A stretch of DNA of 64,000 bases. Source: Limnothrix sp. CACIAM 69d. Its GTDB lineage: Bacteria; Cyanobacteriota; Cyanobacteriia; CACIAM-69d. The translations under genes were made by a program, and so were the position numbers. The stretch covers positions 124,001-188,000 of the forward strand of contig MKGP02000088.1 of assembly GCA_001913845.2 (NCBI GenBank). The letters run 5' to 3'. Under the pieces are notes generated by a model. The model had not been told where the DNA came from. It saw only the letters and a program-made list of their open reading frames with translations, and searched no databases. Shown here piece by piece: positions 1 through 8,851 of the stretch. Positions within the stretch are counted from its first letter, which is position 1, and every line of letters starts with the position of its first letter.

Positions 1-642
1 GATGATTTTCCGAAGGTGCTTCAGTCCATGCGGATTGGCAGTCAGCGAATTCGTGAAATTGTGGAGGGGTTACGTCAATTTTCGCGCTTGGATGCCAGTG
101 CGCTCGATTGGTTTGATATTCATGAAGGTATTGATAACACATTGATGATTCTGAGGAGCCGACTCACCAGGGCTAAGGTTTCATCGAATATTGAAATTAT
201 TAGAAACTATGGCAATGTGCCACTTATTTCTTGCTATGGGGGACAGATTAATCAGGTTTTTATGAATATTTTGGCGAATGCGATCGATGCCCTAGAAGAC
301 CATAATCAGGCCTGTGAATTACCGGCACGATCGGGCACAAAACGGGAACTACCCAAAATTTGGATTGAAACAGGTTTGATTAATTCTGGATGGCTGCGCA
401 TCTCGATTCGTGACAATGGATGCGGGATGCCCAGGGACATTCAATCAAAGATGTTTGAGCCGTTTTTCACAACAAAGTCCGCCCATCGGGGCACGGGTCT
501 CGGCATGTCAATTAGCTACAAAATTGTGACGGAACGCCACGGGGGCCGGTTGCGCTGCCTCTCGGAACCTTGCCAGGGCACGGAGTTTGTGATTGAACTG
601 CCGATCGAGCCGGCCCAACTGCAAGGCAAGAGCGCGGTTTAG
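1..642 (+). CDS. Sensor histidine kinase, C-terminal part (5' end outside window)
   Basis: This is the end of a two-component sensor kinase; the reading frame is open from base 1, so the true start lies upstream. The tail of the dimerisation helix is visible (RIREIVEGLRQFSRLD), but the phospho-accepting His is outside the window. The HATPase_c domain follows with the N box (NQVFMNILANAIDAL), G1 box (DNGCGMP), F box (FEPFFTTK) and G2 box (GTGLGMSIS), so ATP binding looks intact. The protein ends soon after the ATPase fold, with no receiver or output domain attached. The hydrophobic-box style is typical of large PAS-containing cyanobacterial kinases. The signal it senses cannot be judged. A repeat element begins 11 bases after its stop codon. 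Confidence 0.93.
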   Translation, partial: DDFPKVLQSMRIGSQRIREIVEGLRQFSRLDASALDWFDIHEGIDNTLMILRSRLTRAKVSSNIEIIRNYGNVPLISCYGGQINQVFMNILANAIDALEDHNQACELPARSGTKRELPKIWIETGLINSGWLRISIRDNGCGMPRDIQSKMFEPFFTTKSAHRGTGLGMSISYKIVTERHGGRLRCLSEPCQGTEFVIELPIEPAQLQGKSAV

Positions 643-652
643 GCACAGTCCC

Positions 653-765
653 TAGGGCTTGTCGTCACATCGCCTGAAACCCTGATTCCACCGTCGGCGG
701 ATCGGGGGAGGCAAGGGGCTTCAGCCCCTTGTCTAGGGTGGTTGGCGTAATGACGACAGCCCCTA
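653..765 (+). mobile_element. MITE-like repeat, copy A, at the 3' end of the C5-methyltransferase gene
   Basis: A 113-bp element bounded by TA on both sides. The left end reads TAGGGCTTGTCGTCA and the right end TGACGACAGCCCCTA, giving imperfect terminal inverted repeats. The centre holds the palindrome CAAGGGGCTTCAGCCCCTTG. The right-hand TA plus the adjoining C form, on the minus strand, the TAG stop of the methyltransferase gene at 763-765. It encodes no protein. TA bounding suggests mobilisation by an IS630/Tc1-mariner-type transposase acting in trans, which is an inference. Confidence 0.72.
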
Positions 766-2241
766 GGATCCTTGGCGACGACGCGGGGCGATCGCATGGC
801 GGCTGACGGCGTAAAAATCGGCGGCTTGGCTCATGGTGTAGCTCAACCACTGGGGATCGCCGGTTATGAGGGGGCGATCGGGCAAGGTGGGTTCGCCGGG
901 CAGGCACGATCGCACCTGGGCAGCCACGGCCCGCGCCAACAGGGGCGGCACCGAGTTACCAATTTGCCGCATTCCATGCCATTTCGTGCCGTGGAAACAG
1001 AACCAGTCGGGGTAGGAGTGGAGGCGGGCCGCTTCGCGCACGGTGATGCAACGCCCTTGGATGGGGTGAATGGGTCGGGGTGAGGTGAACGCACCGCGAT
1101 TGCTGGGGGTTCCGGCCCGTAGGGTGTTGCAGATGCCTTCGGGATGCAGTTTTAAAAAGCGACTGATGCGATCAACTTCGCCGGAGGGCGTGGTTTGGAA
1201 CCGGGCCACTGAGGCGGCGCTGTGGTCGGTGCGCAAACAACCGGACAGGCCCGATCGGCGCGATCGGCGGGGATGGCTGAAATCAGCGGGATCCCGCAAT
1301 GCACCCCGTAACCAGCGAGCATAGTCGCCGGGGGGATCGGCCAGTTGGCCCAAGTCCAACCAATCGCTCGATCGCAGTTCGGGATAGTGATCCACGTCGG
1401 GCAAATCCCCGATCGCCCCGGCCACGGTGGGGCAAATGGGCAAATGGGCTAGGGTTCGATCGCGCTTGGCACTTTTGCAAACCGGCGGGCGACGGGTTTG
1501 GGGGGCTGGATAGCTGGGCAGCGGCCAGCCCGATCGGGCCCCCAACAGAAACAAACGTTGGCGATCTTGCGGCACGCCGTAATGGGCCGCATTCAAAACC
1601 TGATAATTCGCCTCCACTTGGTAGCCAAAATCGGCAAATAAATCGATTAATTCGCCTAAAAATGCTCGATGTTTGCCCAGGGTCATGCCCCGCACATTTT
1701 CAATCACGAAATATTTGGGCCGCAGCTCATTTACCAGCCGCGCAAAGTGAAACATCAAAGCATTACGCGGATCATCAAAGGCCCGCTTTCCCATCATGGA
1801 AAATCCCTGGCAAGGCGGCCCCCCAAAAAGCACATCAATTTCCAGTTCTGGTTCTTCTAGCCCTAGCTCGATCGCGGCGGGTTGCAAGCTGGGGCCCGTT
1901 GTCGCGATCGGCAGCAGATCGATCGACTGTTGGCGTGTTTGGCCCTTGGCGTGATGGGTCAATGCTGAATCACTGGGGCGATCGCCCCGCAACACCGCCG
2001 CCAATTGCTGCCGAATTTCTGCCCCCGTCACCTCCGCCGCGCTCCGACAAAGCACCGCCCCCTGTGGAAAGTTGTACTGATGGGTTAAACAGTGAATCGG
2101 GTCAATTTCCACCGCCACCGCCACATCAAACCCCGCCATTTCAAAGCCCAAGGACATCCCCCCGGCTCCGGCAAACAGGTCAACGGCGATCGGGCGGCGG
2201 GAAACGGTCACGGCAAAGGGGTCAACTTTCAGCAACGGCAA
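763..2241 (-). CDS. DNA (cytosine-5-)-methyltransferase
   Basis: A 492-residue C5-cytosine methyltransferase that transfers methyl groups from S-adenosylmethionine to DNA. Motif I (DLFAGAGG) is at residues 21-28, motif IV with the catalytic Cys (GGPPCQGFS) around Cys144, the ENV of motif VI at 181-183, and motif VIII (QDRQRLFLLG) follows. The target-recognition region precedes motifs IX/X (REAARLHSYPD, QIGNSVPPL). All catalytic motifs look intact. No restriction endonuclease gene is adjacent, so it appears solitary. Because the window is rich in CGATCG, a relative of the cyanobacterial solitary enzymes that methylate that core (for example Synechocystis slr0214) is a reasonable guess, but specificity cannot be read here. 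Its stop codon lies in the end of a repeat element, so the C-terminal residues may have been altered by that insertion. Confidence 0.92.
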   Translation of the reverse strand: MPLLKVDPFAVTVSRRPIAVDLFAGAGGMSLGFEMAGFDVAVAVEIDPIHCLTHQYNFPQGAVLCRSAAEVTGAEIRQQLAAVLRGDRPSDSALTHHAKGQTRQQSIDLLPIATTGPSLQPAAIELGLEEPELEIDVLFGGPPCQGFSMMGKRAFDDPRNALMFHFARLVNELRPKYFVIENVRGMTLGKHRAFLGELIDLFADFGYQVEANYQVLNAAHYGVPQDRQRLFLLGARSGWPLPSYPAPQTRRPPVCKSAKRDRTLAHLPICPTVAGAIGDLPDVDHYPELRSSDWLDLGQLADPPGDYARWLRGALRDPADFSHPRRSRRSGLSGCLRTDHSAASVARFQTTPSGEVDRISRFLKLHPEGICNTLRAGTPSNRGAFTSPRPIHPIQGRCITVREAARLHSYPDWFCFHGTKWHGMRQIGNSVPPLLARAVAAQVRSCLPGEPTLPDRPLITGDPQWLSYTMSQAADFYAVSRHAIAPRRRQGS

Positions 2242-2352
2242 TCAAGCGACCCATATGGTAGCGGAATTCCGAGCGATTGGTCTGTCAGAACAAGCCGATC
2301 GGCTCCTGCTGAAATGCGCCCGCCTAATGTATCCGCCTAACCATGCGCAAGC

Positions 2353-3108
2353 TTAACCATGCGCCTCGTAGGGCACTGGATCGGTTAAGCCCAATTCCGC
2401 AAAGGCCGCCAGCCGTAATCGACAGGAATCGCAGCGGCCACAGGAGCGATCGCCCCCCGCATAGCAAGACCAAGTTTCTGCCCAAGGCACACCTAAGCGA
2501 TTGCCCAGCTCGATGATGTCCGTTTTGCGCAGTTCCACCAAGGGCGCAACGATTTCGATCGGCTGGCCTTCCCGGCCCTGGCGCGTGCCCAACTGAAACA
2601 CCAATTGCATGGCCGCCAAGTAGTCGGGTCGGCAGTCGGGATAGCCGGAATAGTCCAGGGCATTGACACCGATATAAACCCGTTGCGCGTCGATCGCCTC
2701 CGCGTAGGCCAGGGCAAAGCTCAAAAAGATCGTGTTGCGGGCCGGCACATAGGTGATCGGAATTTCCGCCGCCATGCCGTCCAAGGGCCGATCGCTGGGT
2801 AACTCCAAGGCCGCATCCGTGAGAGCCGAGCCACCCCATTGGGTGAGGTCAAACCGCACCACTTGATGGGCCGCCACGCCGGCCGCTTGGGCGATCGCCA
2901 CAGCCGCTTGCAGTTCCCGGCGGTGGCGCTGCTGATAATCAAAAGACAGGGCGTAGCAGTCGCACCCATCGGCCTTGGCTTGATAGAGCACCGTGGATGA
3001 GTCCAAACCACCGGAGAGTAACACAACGGCTTTGGGCGGTTGGCACTGGGGCGATCGGGCAGAGGGCATTGGGGCGGCTTCCGGAGTTCCAGGCGGTACG
3101 ACGGTCAT
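2353..3108 (-). CDS. queC: 7-cyano-7-deazaguanine synthase QueC
   Basis: QueC converts 7-carboxy-7-deazaguanine to preQ0 using ATP and ammonia, a step of queuosine (or other 7-deazaguanine) biosynthesis. The 251-residue protein has the N-type ATP-pyrophosphatase P-loop SGGLDSS, followed by the FDYQQRHRRE segment typical of QueC. Near the C-terminus the zinc ligands are present as Cys-x7-Cys-x2-Cys-x2-Cys within CYAGGDRSCGRCDSC. The ATG at 3108 adds a short Pro-rich leader before the conserved core, and a slightly later start is possible. It is divergent from the oxidoreductase gene at 3217, with about 108 bases between them that must hold both promoters. No other queuosine gene is nearby. Confidence 0.96.
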   Translation of the reverse strand: MTVVPPGTPEAAPMPSARSPQCQPPKAVVLLSGGLDSSTVLYQAKADGCDCYALSFDYQQRHRRELQAAVAIAQAAGVAAHQVVRFDLTQWGGSALTDAALELPSDRPLDGMAAEIPITYVPARNTIFLSFALAYAEAIDAQRVYIGVNALDYSGYPDCRPDYLAAMQLVFQLGTRQGREGQPIEIVAPLVELRKTDIIELGNRLGVPWAETWSCYAGGDRSCGRCDSCRLRLAAFAELGLTDPVPYEAHG

Positions 3109-3216
3109 GGGTCAAGAATTCTTGCGAAAATCCACCCTATGGTAGGATGTGGCCGGCCGACGCTGGCGGCATCACTCCTCGCCCCATTGCCCCTTCACTG
3201 CTGCTGTTAAACGCGC

Positions 3217-4272
3217 GTGCAATCCCGTAGCGAATCGCTCGATGCTCAAATTCGGCCTGCCCTTGCCCGGCCGAGCCACCATCCCATCCGCGTTGGCGCG
3301 ATCGGGGTCGGCAACATGGGACAACACCACGCCCGGATCCTGAGCCTGCTTAAGGATGCCGAATTGGTGGGAATTTCAGATCTGAATGTGGAACGGGGGC
3401 TGGAACTGGCCAGCAAATACCGCGTTCGGTTTTTTGAAGACTACAAAGACATGCTGCCCTTGGTGGATGCGGTTTGCATCGCGGTTCCCACCAAGCTGCA
3501 CTACACCGTGGGCATGGACTGCCTGCGGGCCGGGGTGCATGTGCTCATGGAAAAACCGATCGCCGCCAGCATCATTGAAGCGGAGGCCCTGGTGAATGCG
3601 GCGGCCGAGCGCCAATGTATTTTGCTGGTGGGACATATCGAACGGTTTAACCCCACGTTTCAAGAATGCTTCAATGTTCTGAAAACGGAGCGGGTGTTAG
3701 CGCTCGAAGCCCATCGCATGAGTCCCCACGCCGATCGCGCCAATGATGTGTCGGTGGTGTTGGACTTGATGATCCATGACATTGATCTGATTTTGGAAAT
3801 TGCCAACTCATCGGTGGTGCGTCTGTCGGCCAGCGGCAGCCGGGCCGCTTCCGGTCAGTTGGACTATGTGACGGCAACCCTGGGCTTTGCGAATGGGATT
3901 GTGGCCACCCTAACGGCCAGCAAGGTGACCCACCGCAAAATTCGCCGGATTGCCGCCCATTGCCAAGATTCGTTGGTGGAGGCGGATTTCCTAGCGCGTC
4001 AAATCCTGGTTCATCGCAAAACCTCCAGCTACCCGGCGGGCGATCGCGCCGGTCAGGCTTGCTATCGACTGGATGGATCGATCGAGTCGGTGGCGATCGG
4101 GAACACGGAGCCGCTCCATGCGGAATTGGAGCACTTTGTGAACTGTGTGCGGGGCGAGATGCAACCCTCGATCGGCGGCGAACAGGCCCTGAAGGCCCTG
4201 AAAATTGCCAGCGCGATCGAACAAATGGCCCTGGACGAACCCTTGGGCAAAGGCGACGATCGGTGGGGTTAA
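3217..4272 (+). CDS. Gfo/Idh/MocA family oxidoreductase
   Basis: A 351-residue NAD(P)-dependent dehydrogenase of the glucose-fructose oxidoreductase / inositol dehydrogenase / MocA family. The N-terminal Rossmann fold starts with GVGNMGQHH (GxGxxG type). The conserved EKP motif (MEKPIAAS, near residue 110) and the later dimerisation domain (GHIERFNP, then LDLMIHDIDLIL with the family's DxxxHD-like signature) are present. The substrate is unknown; such proteins often act on sugars or nucleotide sugars. The chosen start is GTG at 3217, preceding a roughly 20-residue non-conserved leader, and the true start could be somewhat downstream. It is followed after about 60 bases by the clostripain-like peptidase on the same strand. 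Confidence 0.9.
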   Translation: MQSRSESLDAQIRPALARPSHHPIRVGAIGVGNMGQHHARILSLLKDAELVGISDLNVERGLELASKYRVRFFEDYKDMLPLVDAVCIAVPTKLHYTVGMDCLRAGVHVLMEKPIAASIIEAEALVNAAAERQCILLVGHIERFNPTFQECFNVLKTERVLALEAHRMSPHADRANDVSVVLDLMIHDIDLILEIANSSVVRLSASGSRAASGQLDYVTATLGFANGIVATLTASKVTHRKIRRIAAHCQDSLVEADFLARQILVHRKTSSYPAGDRAGQACYRLDGSIESVAIGNTEPLHAELEHFVNCVRGEMQPSIGGEQALKALKIASAIEQMALDEPLGKGDDRWG

Positions 4273-4331
4273 TCAACCGTTAGACCATCGAGCATCCCCT
4301 TCCATAACGGGCCCAGCGGCCCAACTTGCCC

Positions 4332-5642
4332 ATGAAGTCTTGGCGCGATCCGTTCACTCGGCGCGATCGGTTCGATCGGTTCGATCGGTTTGACCGGCCC
4401 AATCAACTGAACCGGCTTGTGAACCGGCGATCGCTACTCACCCGTTGGTTTCCGGCCGGTTTGGCTTGGTCTTTGACCAGCGGTTGGGCCAAGCACAGTC
4501 CAGCCGCCAGCGGGCGATCACCCATGGGCCTGTTGTATTGGATGCCCTATGACAATGACTTGGCTCCCGCCGGCCCCAAAATTCTCCGTTGGTTAACCGA
4601 GGCAGCCCGTCGCAATCCGACCTTAACCCTTGCAGTGCAGGCGGACTTGCCTGAATCGGGAAAGATGATGCGGGCAGTGTTGGGGCCCCTGGCCACCGAT
4701 CGCGGTGTGGTTGAGCAAAGTCCCGAAGTGACTTGGATCGACAGTGACAACAGCGCCAACCCCCGAAACTTTGCGGAATATTTGCGTTGGGCCGTGAAGC
4801 GATTTCCGCTTGAACGTTGGGCGCTTGTGATTTTGGGCCATGGCGGCCGATTGGATCAGATCAGCCCCGATGACCACCCCAATGGTCACTCAGATCCCCC
4901 TGTGAACCGTCCAACGCTGCCCAGCACTGGCAGAACCGATCGCACCCCATCCTGGCTGACTCTGGCCGATTTGGTCGCAGCCCTCCGCGAGTTTCAGATT
5001 CGCACCAACGATGGACTAGAGCTATTGTTTTTGCAGAATTGCAATCGATCGACGCTGGAAATTCTCGCCAGCCTTGCACCCCATGCCCATTGGATTTTGG
5101 CATCCCAAAAATTGCTAGGAGTGCCCAACGATTACTACGATCGGTTTTGTGACTGGCTAGCCCAACACCCAACTGCGAACGGCCAAGACGCAGCCCGGGC
5201 AATTGTCCGGTACGAGTCACCAGCAATGTATCGCAGCTACTCGATCATTCATAGCCAAGCCTTTCGGGAGCTGCCATCCGTGCTGAATCCACTGATTGAT
5301 CGCTTCCTGGATGCTTCGGTCACATCATCCCTGTCGCCCCTGGGCTACGATCGGCTGCGGCCTTATGTCTACTTCAACGAGGCCTACACCGACGCACGCG
5401 AATTTTTTCAACTCCTGAGTGATCAGGTTCCCCAAGCCCGCACCGCCCATGCCGCCCTAGAGCACTGGTTCGACCGGGCGATCGAACTGCACCGCAGCCC
5501 CCAGGCCCCGCCCAACAGCGGCCAGGGTCTCGGCCTCTGGTTACCTCAAACCCGCACTGAACTGCAACAACGTCAAAATTTATCCCTATACCGGAAAACT
5601 CGTTTAGCCCAGTGCCTAGAAACCAGTCTGTTTCCTCGATAA
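4332..5642 (+). CDS. Clostripain-like (C11 family) cysteine peptidase, probably exported
   Basis: A 436-residue protein resembling peptidase family C11. The opening of the domain (LLYWMPYDNDL) matches the clostripain-type first strand. The putative catalytic His lies in ILGHGGRL and the putative nucleophile in LLFLQNCNRSTLE. The N-terminus is unusual: three repeats of a 9-bp CGATCGGTT unit encode an RDRFDRFDRFDRP stretch, followed by NRRSLLTRW and a hydrophobic segment, which looks like a twin-arginine export signal with an over-long n-region. If so, it would act outside the cytoplasm. ATG 4332 is preferred over a TTG two codons earlier. The substrate is unknown. The family call rests on short motifs and is moderately sure. 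Confidence 0.72.
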   Translation: MKSWRDPFTRRDRFDRFDRFDRPNQLNRLVNRRSLLTRWFPAGLAWSLTSGWAKHSPAASGRSPMGLLYWMPYDNDLAPAGPKILRWLTEAARRNPTLTLAVQADLPESGKMMRAVLGPLATDRGVVEQSPEVTWIDSDNSANPRNFAEYLRWAVKRFPLERWALVILGHGGRLDQISPDDHPNGHSDPPVNRPTLPSTGRTDRTPSWLTLADLVAALREFQIRTNDGLELLFLQNCNRSTLEILASLAPHAHWILASQKLLGVPNDYYDRFCDWLAQHPTANGQDAARAIVRYESPAMYRSYSIIHSQAFRELPSVLNPLIDRFLDASVTSSLSPLGYDRLRPYVYFNEAYTDAREFFQLLSDQVPQARTAHAALEHWFDRAIELHRSPQAPPNSGQGLGLWLPQTRTELQQRQNLSLYRKTRLAQCLETSLFPR

Positions 5643-5728
5643 TCTGAGTTTTCTATGCCAGTTTAGACAAAGTTGCGTCAAGATTGAGCTTCCAGCCTTC
5701 CTTTTGGTGTGTCGTTTGGCCTAGAACC

Positions 5729-6715
5729 ATGTCCGAGCCTTTTGTGGCAGTCCAGCCGTTCTACCAGCGCGATCGATGCACCCTTTACCAGGGCGATTGC
5801 CTTGAAATTTTGCCCCTGTTCCCGGCCAATAGTGTGGATCTGATCTTTGCTGATCCGCCCTATAACCTGTCTAATAACGGGTTTACCTGCCATGGCGGCC
5901 GGGCTGTCAGTGTCAATAAAGGCGATTGGGATCGCAGCAATGGCATTGAACAGGATTTTGAATTTCACCGCGCTTGGATTCAAGAATGTCGGCGGATCTT
6001 GAAACCCAATGGCACGATTTGGATTTCAGGAACCTATCACAATATCTACGCCTGTGGCTTTGCGCTGCAATGTTTGGATTTTCATGTTTTGAACGAAATT
6101 TGTTGGTACAAACCCAACGCCAGCCCTAACTTATCCTGTCGTTTTTTTACGGCCAGCCATGAAACCCTAATTTGGGCCCGCAAAAGCAAAAAGGGAAAAC
6201 ATGTCTTTAACTACGAAGCCATGAAGTTGGGCGATTTTCCACGCGATCCCCTCAAGCTTTCTGGCCGACAAATGCGGAGTGTTTGGTCAATTCCTACCCC
6301 ACCGGCTTCGGAGAAGTTGCAAGGCAAGCACCCCACCCAAAAGCCGTTGGATTTACTCGATCGAATCCTTTCCGCTAGCACCAATCCGGGAGATCTGGTA
6401 CTCGATCCCTTCAGCGGCAGCGGCACGACGGGCCTTTCGGCCCTACGAGGTGATCGCGCCTTTATTGGCATCGAAAAAGAAGCGGCCTATTTGCAATTGG
6501 CAGTTGATCGCTTCACCACTGCCCCCCTGCCAGGCTCCGAGACCACCGAGGGCGATCGCGTTTTGGCCAACGGCAAACCCGGCAACAAACCCAGCAGCAA
6601 AACCCGTAATCCACCCAACAGCAAAACCGCCAATCTACCAACTGGGGCATCAACCATCGATCCCAACAGCCCCAAGCCAAGCCATCCCAGCGCTCCAAGC
6701 CAGCCAAACCATTAA
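5729..6715 (+). CDS. Site-specific DNA methyltransferase (amino-methylating, DPPY type)
   Basis: A 328-residue exocyclic-amino DNA methyltransferase. Motif IV, ADPPYNLSNNG, is at residues 41-51 and motif I, DPFSGSGTTG, near residue 230, which is the beta-class order (IV before I). DPPY is most usual for adenine-N6 enzymes, though some cytosine-N4 enzymes share it. A related cyanobacterial enzyme (Synechocystis sll0729) has been linked to GGCC modification, but specificity cannot be deduced here. The last 50 or so residues form a Lys/Pro/Ser/Asn-rich low-complexity tail (KPGNKPSSKTRNPPNSKT) unlike the catalytic domain. No restriction enzyme is adjacent. The ATG at 5729 directly precedes the conserved start; the frame upstream has no plausible initiation site. 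Confidence 0.9.
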   Translation: MSEPFVAVQPFYQRDRCTLYQGDCLEILPLFPANSVDLIFADPPYNLSNNGFTCHGGRAVSVNKGDWDRSNGIEQDFEFHRAWIQECRRILKPNGTIWISGTYHNIYACGFALQCLDFHVLNEICWYKPNASPNLSCRFFTASHETLIWARKSKKGKHVFNYEAMKLGDFPRDPLKLSGRQMRSVWSIPTPPASEKLQGKHPTQKPLDLLDRILSASTNPGDLVLDPFSGSGTTGLSALRGDRAFIGIEKEAAYLQLAVDRFTTAPLPGSETTEGDRVLANGKPGNKPSSKTRNPPNSKTANLPTGASTIDPNSPKPSHPSAPSQPNH

Positions 6716-6812
6716 GAAACCAGGCGATCGGGATTTGATCAGCTTGATTCGCCAGACCCAATGCGACAATTAAAGATCGCTTTTCTGGATCGGCTAGAGA
6801 GAGCAAAACCCC

Positions 6813-8498
6813 ATGTCCGACAATTTCCGCAGCCAACAGGTCACCAGCGGTGTGCAGCGATCGCCCAACCGCGCCATGCTCCGTGCAGTGGGCTTTGGTG
6901 ACAATGACTTCAGCAAACCGATCGTGGGCATCGCCAGCGCCTACAGCACCATCACCCCCTGCAACATGGGCATTGCCACCCTGGCCGACAGCGCCATGGC
7001 TGCAGCCCGCGCAGCCGGCGTGATGCCCCAAATTTTCGGCACGATCACGATCAGTGACGGAATTTCCATGGGCACCGAAGGGATGAAATATTCCCTGGTG
7101 TCGCGGGACGTAATTGCCGACTCGATCGAAACCGTCTGCAATGGCCAAAGTCTGGATGGCATCCTGGCGATCGGCGGTTGCGATAAGAACATGCCCGGAG
7201 CCATGATCGCCATGGCCCGCTTGGATATTCCCGCCATCTTCGTTTATGGCGGCACGATCAAACCCGGTCATCTGCACGGGGAAGATCTCACTGTCGTCAG
7301 CGCCTTTGAAGCCGTGGGCCAATTCAGCGCTGGCAAAATCGACGAAGCCCGGCTGATGGCCGTGGAAAACAACGCCTGTCCCGGCGCGGGTTCCTGCGGC
7401 GGCATGTTCACCGCCAACACCATGTCCAGCGCCTACGAGGCCATGGGCATGAGCCTGCCCTACTCCTCAACCATGGCCGCCGAGGATGACGAGAAGACCG
7501 CCAGCGCGGCCGAGTCTGCCCGCGTGTTGGCTGAAGCGATCAAGGCCCGGCGCACACCGAAGCAAATTTTGACCCGCAAGGCCTTTGAAAACGCCATTTC
7601 CGTGATCATGGCCGTGGGTGGTTCCACCAACTCGGTGTTGCACCTGCTGGCGATCGCCAACACGATCGGGGTGCCCCTCACCCTGGACGACTTTGAAGAA
7701 ATCCGCGCCCGCGTGCCCGTGTTCTGCGACCTGAAGCCCAGCGGTCGCTATGTGGCCACGGACTTGCACAAGGCCGGCGGCATCCCCCAAGTGATGAAAG
7801 TTCTGCTGAATCAGGGGCTGCTGCATGGGGATTGCTTGACAATCACCGGCAAGACGATCGCGGAAACCCTGGCGGAGATCCCCGACGAACCACGCCCCGA
7901 CCAGGATGTCATCCGTCCCTTCGACAAACCCCTTTATCAACAGGGTCACTTGGCCATTCTGAAGGGCAACCTGGCCAGCGAAGGTTCCGTGGCCAAAATC
8001 AGCGGCGTGAAGAATCCCGTGATCACCGGCCCGGCGCGGGTGTTTGAGTCGGAAGAGGATTGCTTAAAGGCGATCTTGGCGAATCAAATCAACGCCGGTG
8101 ATGTGGTGGTGATTCGCTATGAAGGGCCCAAGGGCGGCCCCGGAATGCGGGAAATGTTGGCTCCGACGGCGGCGATCATCGGTGCGGGTCTAGGCGACTC
8201 GGTGGGGCTGATCACCGATGGGCGCTTCTCGGGTGGAACCTATGGCATGGTGGTGGGTCACGTGGCTCCCGAAGCGGCCGTGGGTGGCACGATCGCCCTG
8301 GTGCAAGAGGGTGACAGCATCACGATCGATGCGCCCAACCGCAAGTTGCAACTGAATCTGTCCGATGAGGAACTGGCGGCCCGCCGGGCCAACTGGCAAC
8401 CGCCGGAACCGCGCTACAAACGAGGCACGTTGGCGAAATATGCCAAATTGGTCTCTTCCAGCAGCCTGGGAGCCGTGACGGATTTGAACCTGCTGTAA
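6813..8498 (+). CDS. ilvD: Dihydroxy-acid dehydratase IlvD
   Basis: IlvD dehydrates 2,3-dihydroxy-isovalerate and 2,3-dihydroxy-3-methylvalerate to 2-oxo acids in valine and isoleucine synthesis. The 561-residue protein has the three Fe-S-ligating cysteines in their family settings: TPCNMGI near residue 50, GGCDKNMPG near 120, and the [14 protein letters not shown] block near 195. The C-terminal [14 protein letters not shown] and [11 protein letters not shown] segments are also canonical. Length is normal. It starts at ATG 6813, about 100 bases after the methyltransferase gene, and is followed by a clear intrinsic terminator at 8588-8629, so it is probably transcribed alone. Confidence 0.98.
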   Translation: MSDNFRSQQVTSGVQRSPNRAMLRAVGFGDNDFSKPIVGIASAYSTITPCNMGIATLADSAMAAARAAGVMPQIFGTITISDGISMGTEGMKYSLVSRDVIADSIETVCNGQSLDGILAIGGCDKNMPGAMIAMARLDIPAIFVYGGTIKPGHLHGEDLTVVSAFEAVGQFSAGKIDEARLMAVENNACPGAGSCGGMFTANTMSSAYEAMGMSLPYSSTMAAEDDEKTASAAESARVLAEAIKARRTPKQILTRKAFENAISVIMAVGGSTNSVLHLLAIANTIGVPLTLDDFEEIRARVPVFCDLKPSGRYVATDLHKAGGIPQVMKVLLNQGLLHGDCLTITGKTIAETLAEIPDEPRPDQDVIRPFDKPLYQQGHLAILKGNLASEGSVAKISGVKNPVITGPARVFESEEDCLKAILANQINAGDVVVIRYEGPKGGPGMREMLAPTAAIIGAGLGDSVGLITDGRFSGGTYGMVVGHVAPEAAVGGTIALVQEGDSITIDAPNRKLQLNLSDEELAARRANWQPPEPRYKRGTLAKYAKLVSSSSLGAVTDLNLL

Positions 8499-8587
8499 GG
8501 GTTGGGGGCTGGGTCAATTCAGCAATTCAGCGCGACCCCATCCACCCCGTTAGTTCGGATCGTTATCCAGATCCACATTTAGATCCG

Positions 8588-8629
8588 CAAAACCCCGCTC
8601 GATCGCGACTCGATCGACGGGGTTTTGTT
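8588..8629 (+). terminator. Intrinsic terminator of ilvD
   Basis: An inverted repeat AAAACCCCG ... CGGGGTTTT encloses a second palindromic pair (TCGATCG/CGATCGA), giving a long GC-rich hairpin followed by TTTTGTT. It sits 90 bases after the ilvD stop and fits a Rho-independent terminator. Confidence 0.85.
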
Positions 8630-8692
8630 AAGGCCTGTCGTCAAATCGTCTGCAACTGCGATTCCTCCGTTAGCGGATCGTGGGAAAAGGCT
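8629..8692 (+). repeat. Truncated left end of the MITE-like repeat
   Basis: Sequence from TAAGGCCTGTCGTCAAATCG to GTTAGCGGATCGTGGGA matches the left half of the full copies and then breaks off exactly where the next, complete copy begins. It may be an older copy interrupted by the newer one. Confidence 0.6.
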
Positions 8693-8838
8693 TAGGGCTT
8701 GTTGCCAAATCGCCTGAAACCCTGATTTCTCCGTTAGCGGATTGCGGGAGACAAGGGGCTTAAGCCCCTTGTTACGACGATTGGGGCTTGGGAAATTAAC
8801 CGTTTCCACTGGATCCCCAGCCATAACGACAGGCCCTA
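8693..8838 (+). mobile_element. MITE-like repeat, copy B
   Basis: A 146-bp element, TA-bounded, starting TAGGGCTTGTTGCC and ending ACGACAGGCCCTA, with the perfect palindrome CAAGGGGCTTAAGCCCCTTG in the middle. It has the same length and layout as copy D at 18981-19126. It ends 14 bases from the stop codon of the 123-residue exported protein, so unlike four other copies it does not supply a stop. Confidence 0.72.
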
Positions 8839-8851
8839 ACAATATTGCAAA

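Larger units (their letters stand above)
8499..8851. other. Intergenic stretch between ilvD and the ABC operon
   Basis: It holds the ilvD terminator, a truncated repeat copy (8629-8692) and a full MITE-like copy (8693-8838). No coding region is supported. Confidence 0.7.

Noticed and set aside
1299-2261. Plus-strand open frame opposite the C5-methyltransferase
   Set aside because: Antisense to a gene with all catalytic motifs. The translation is Pro/Arg/Ser-rich and without structure.
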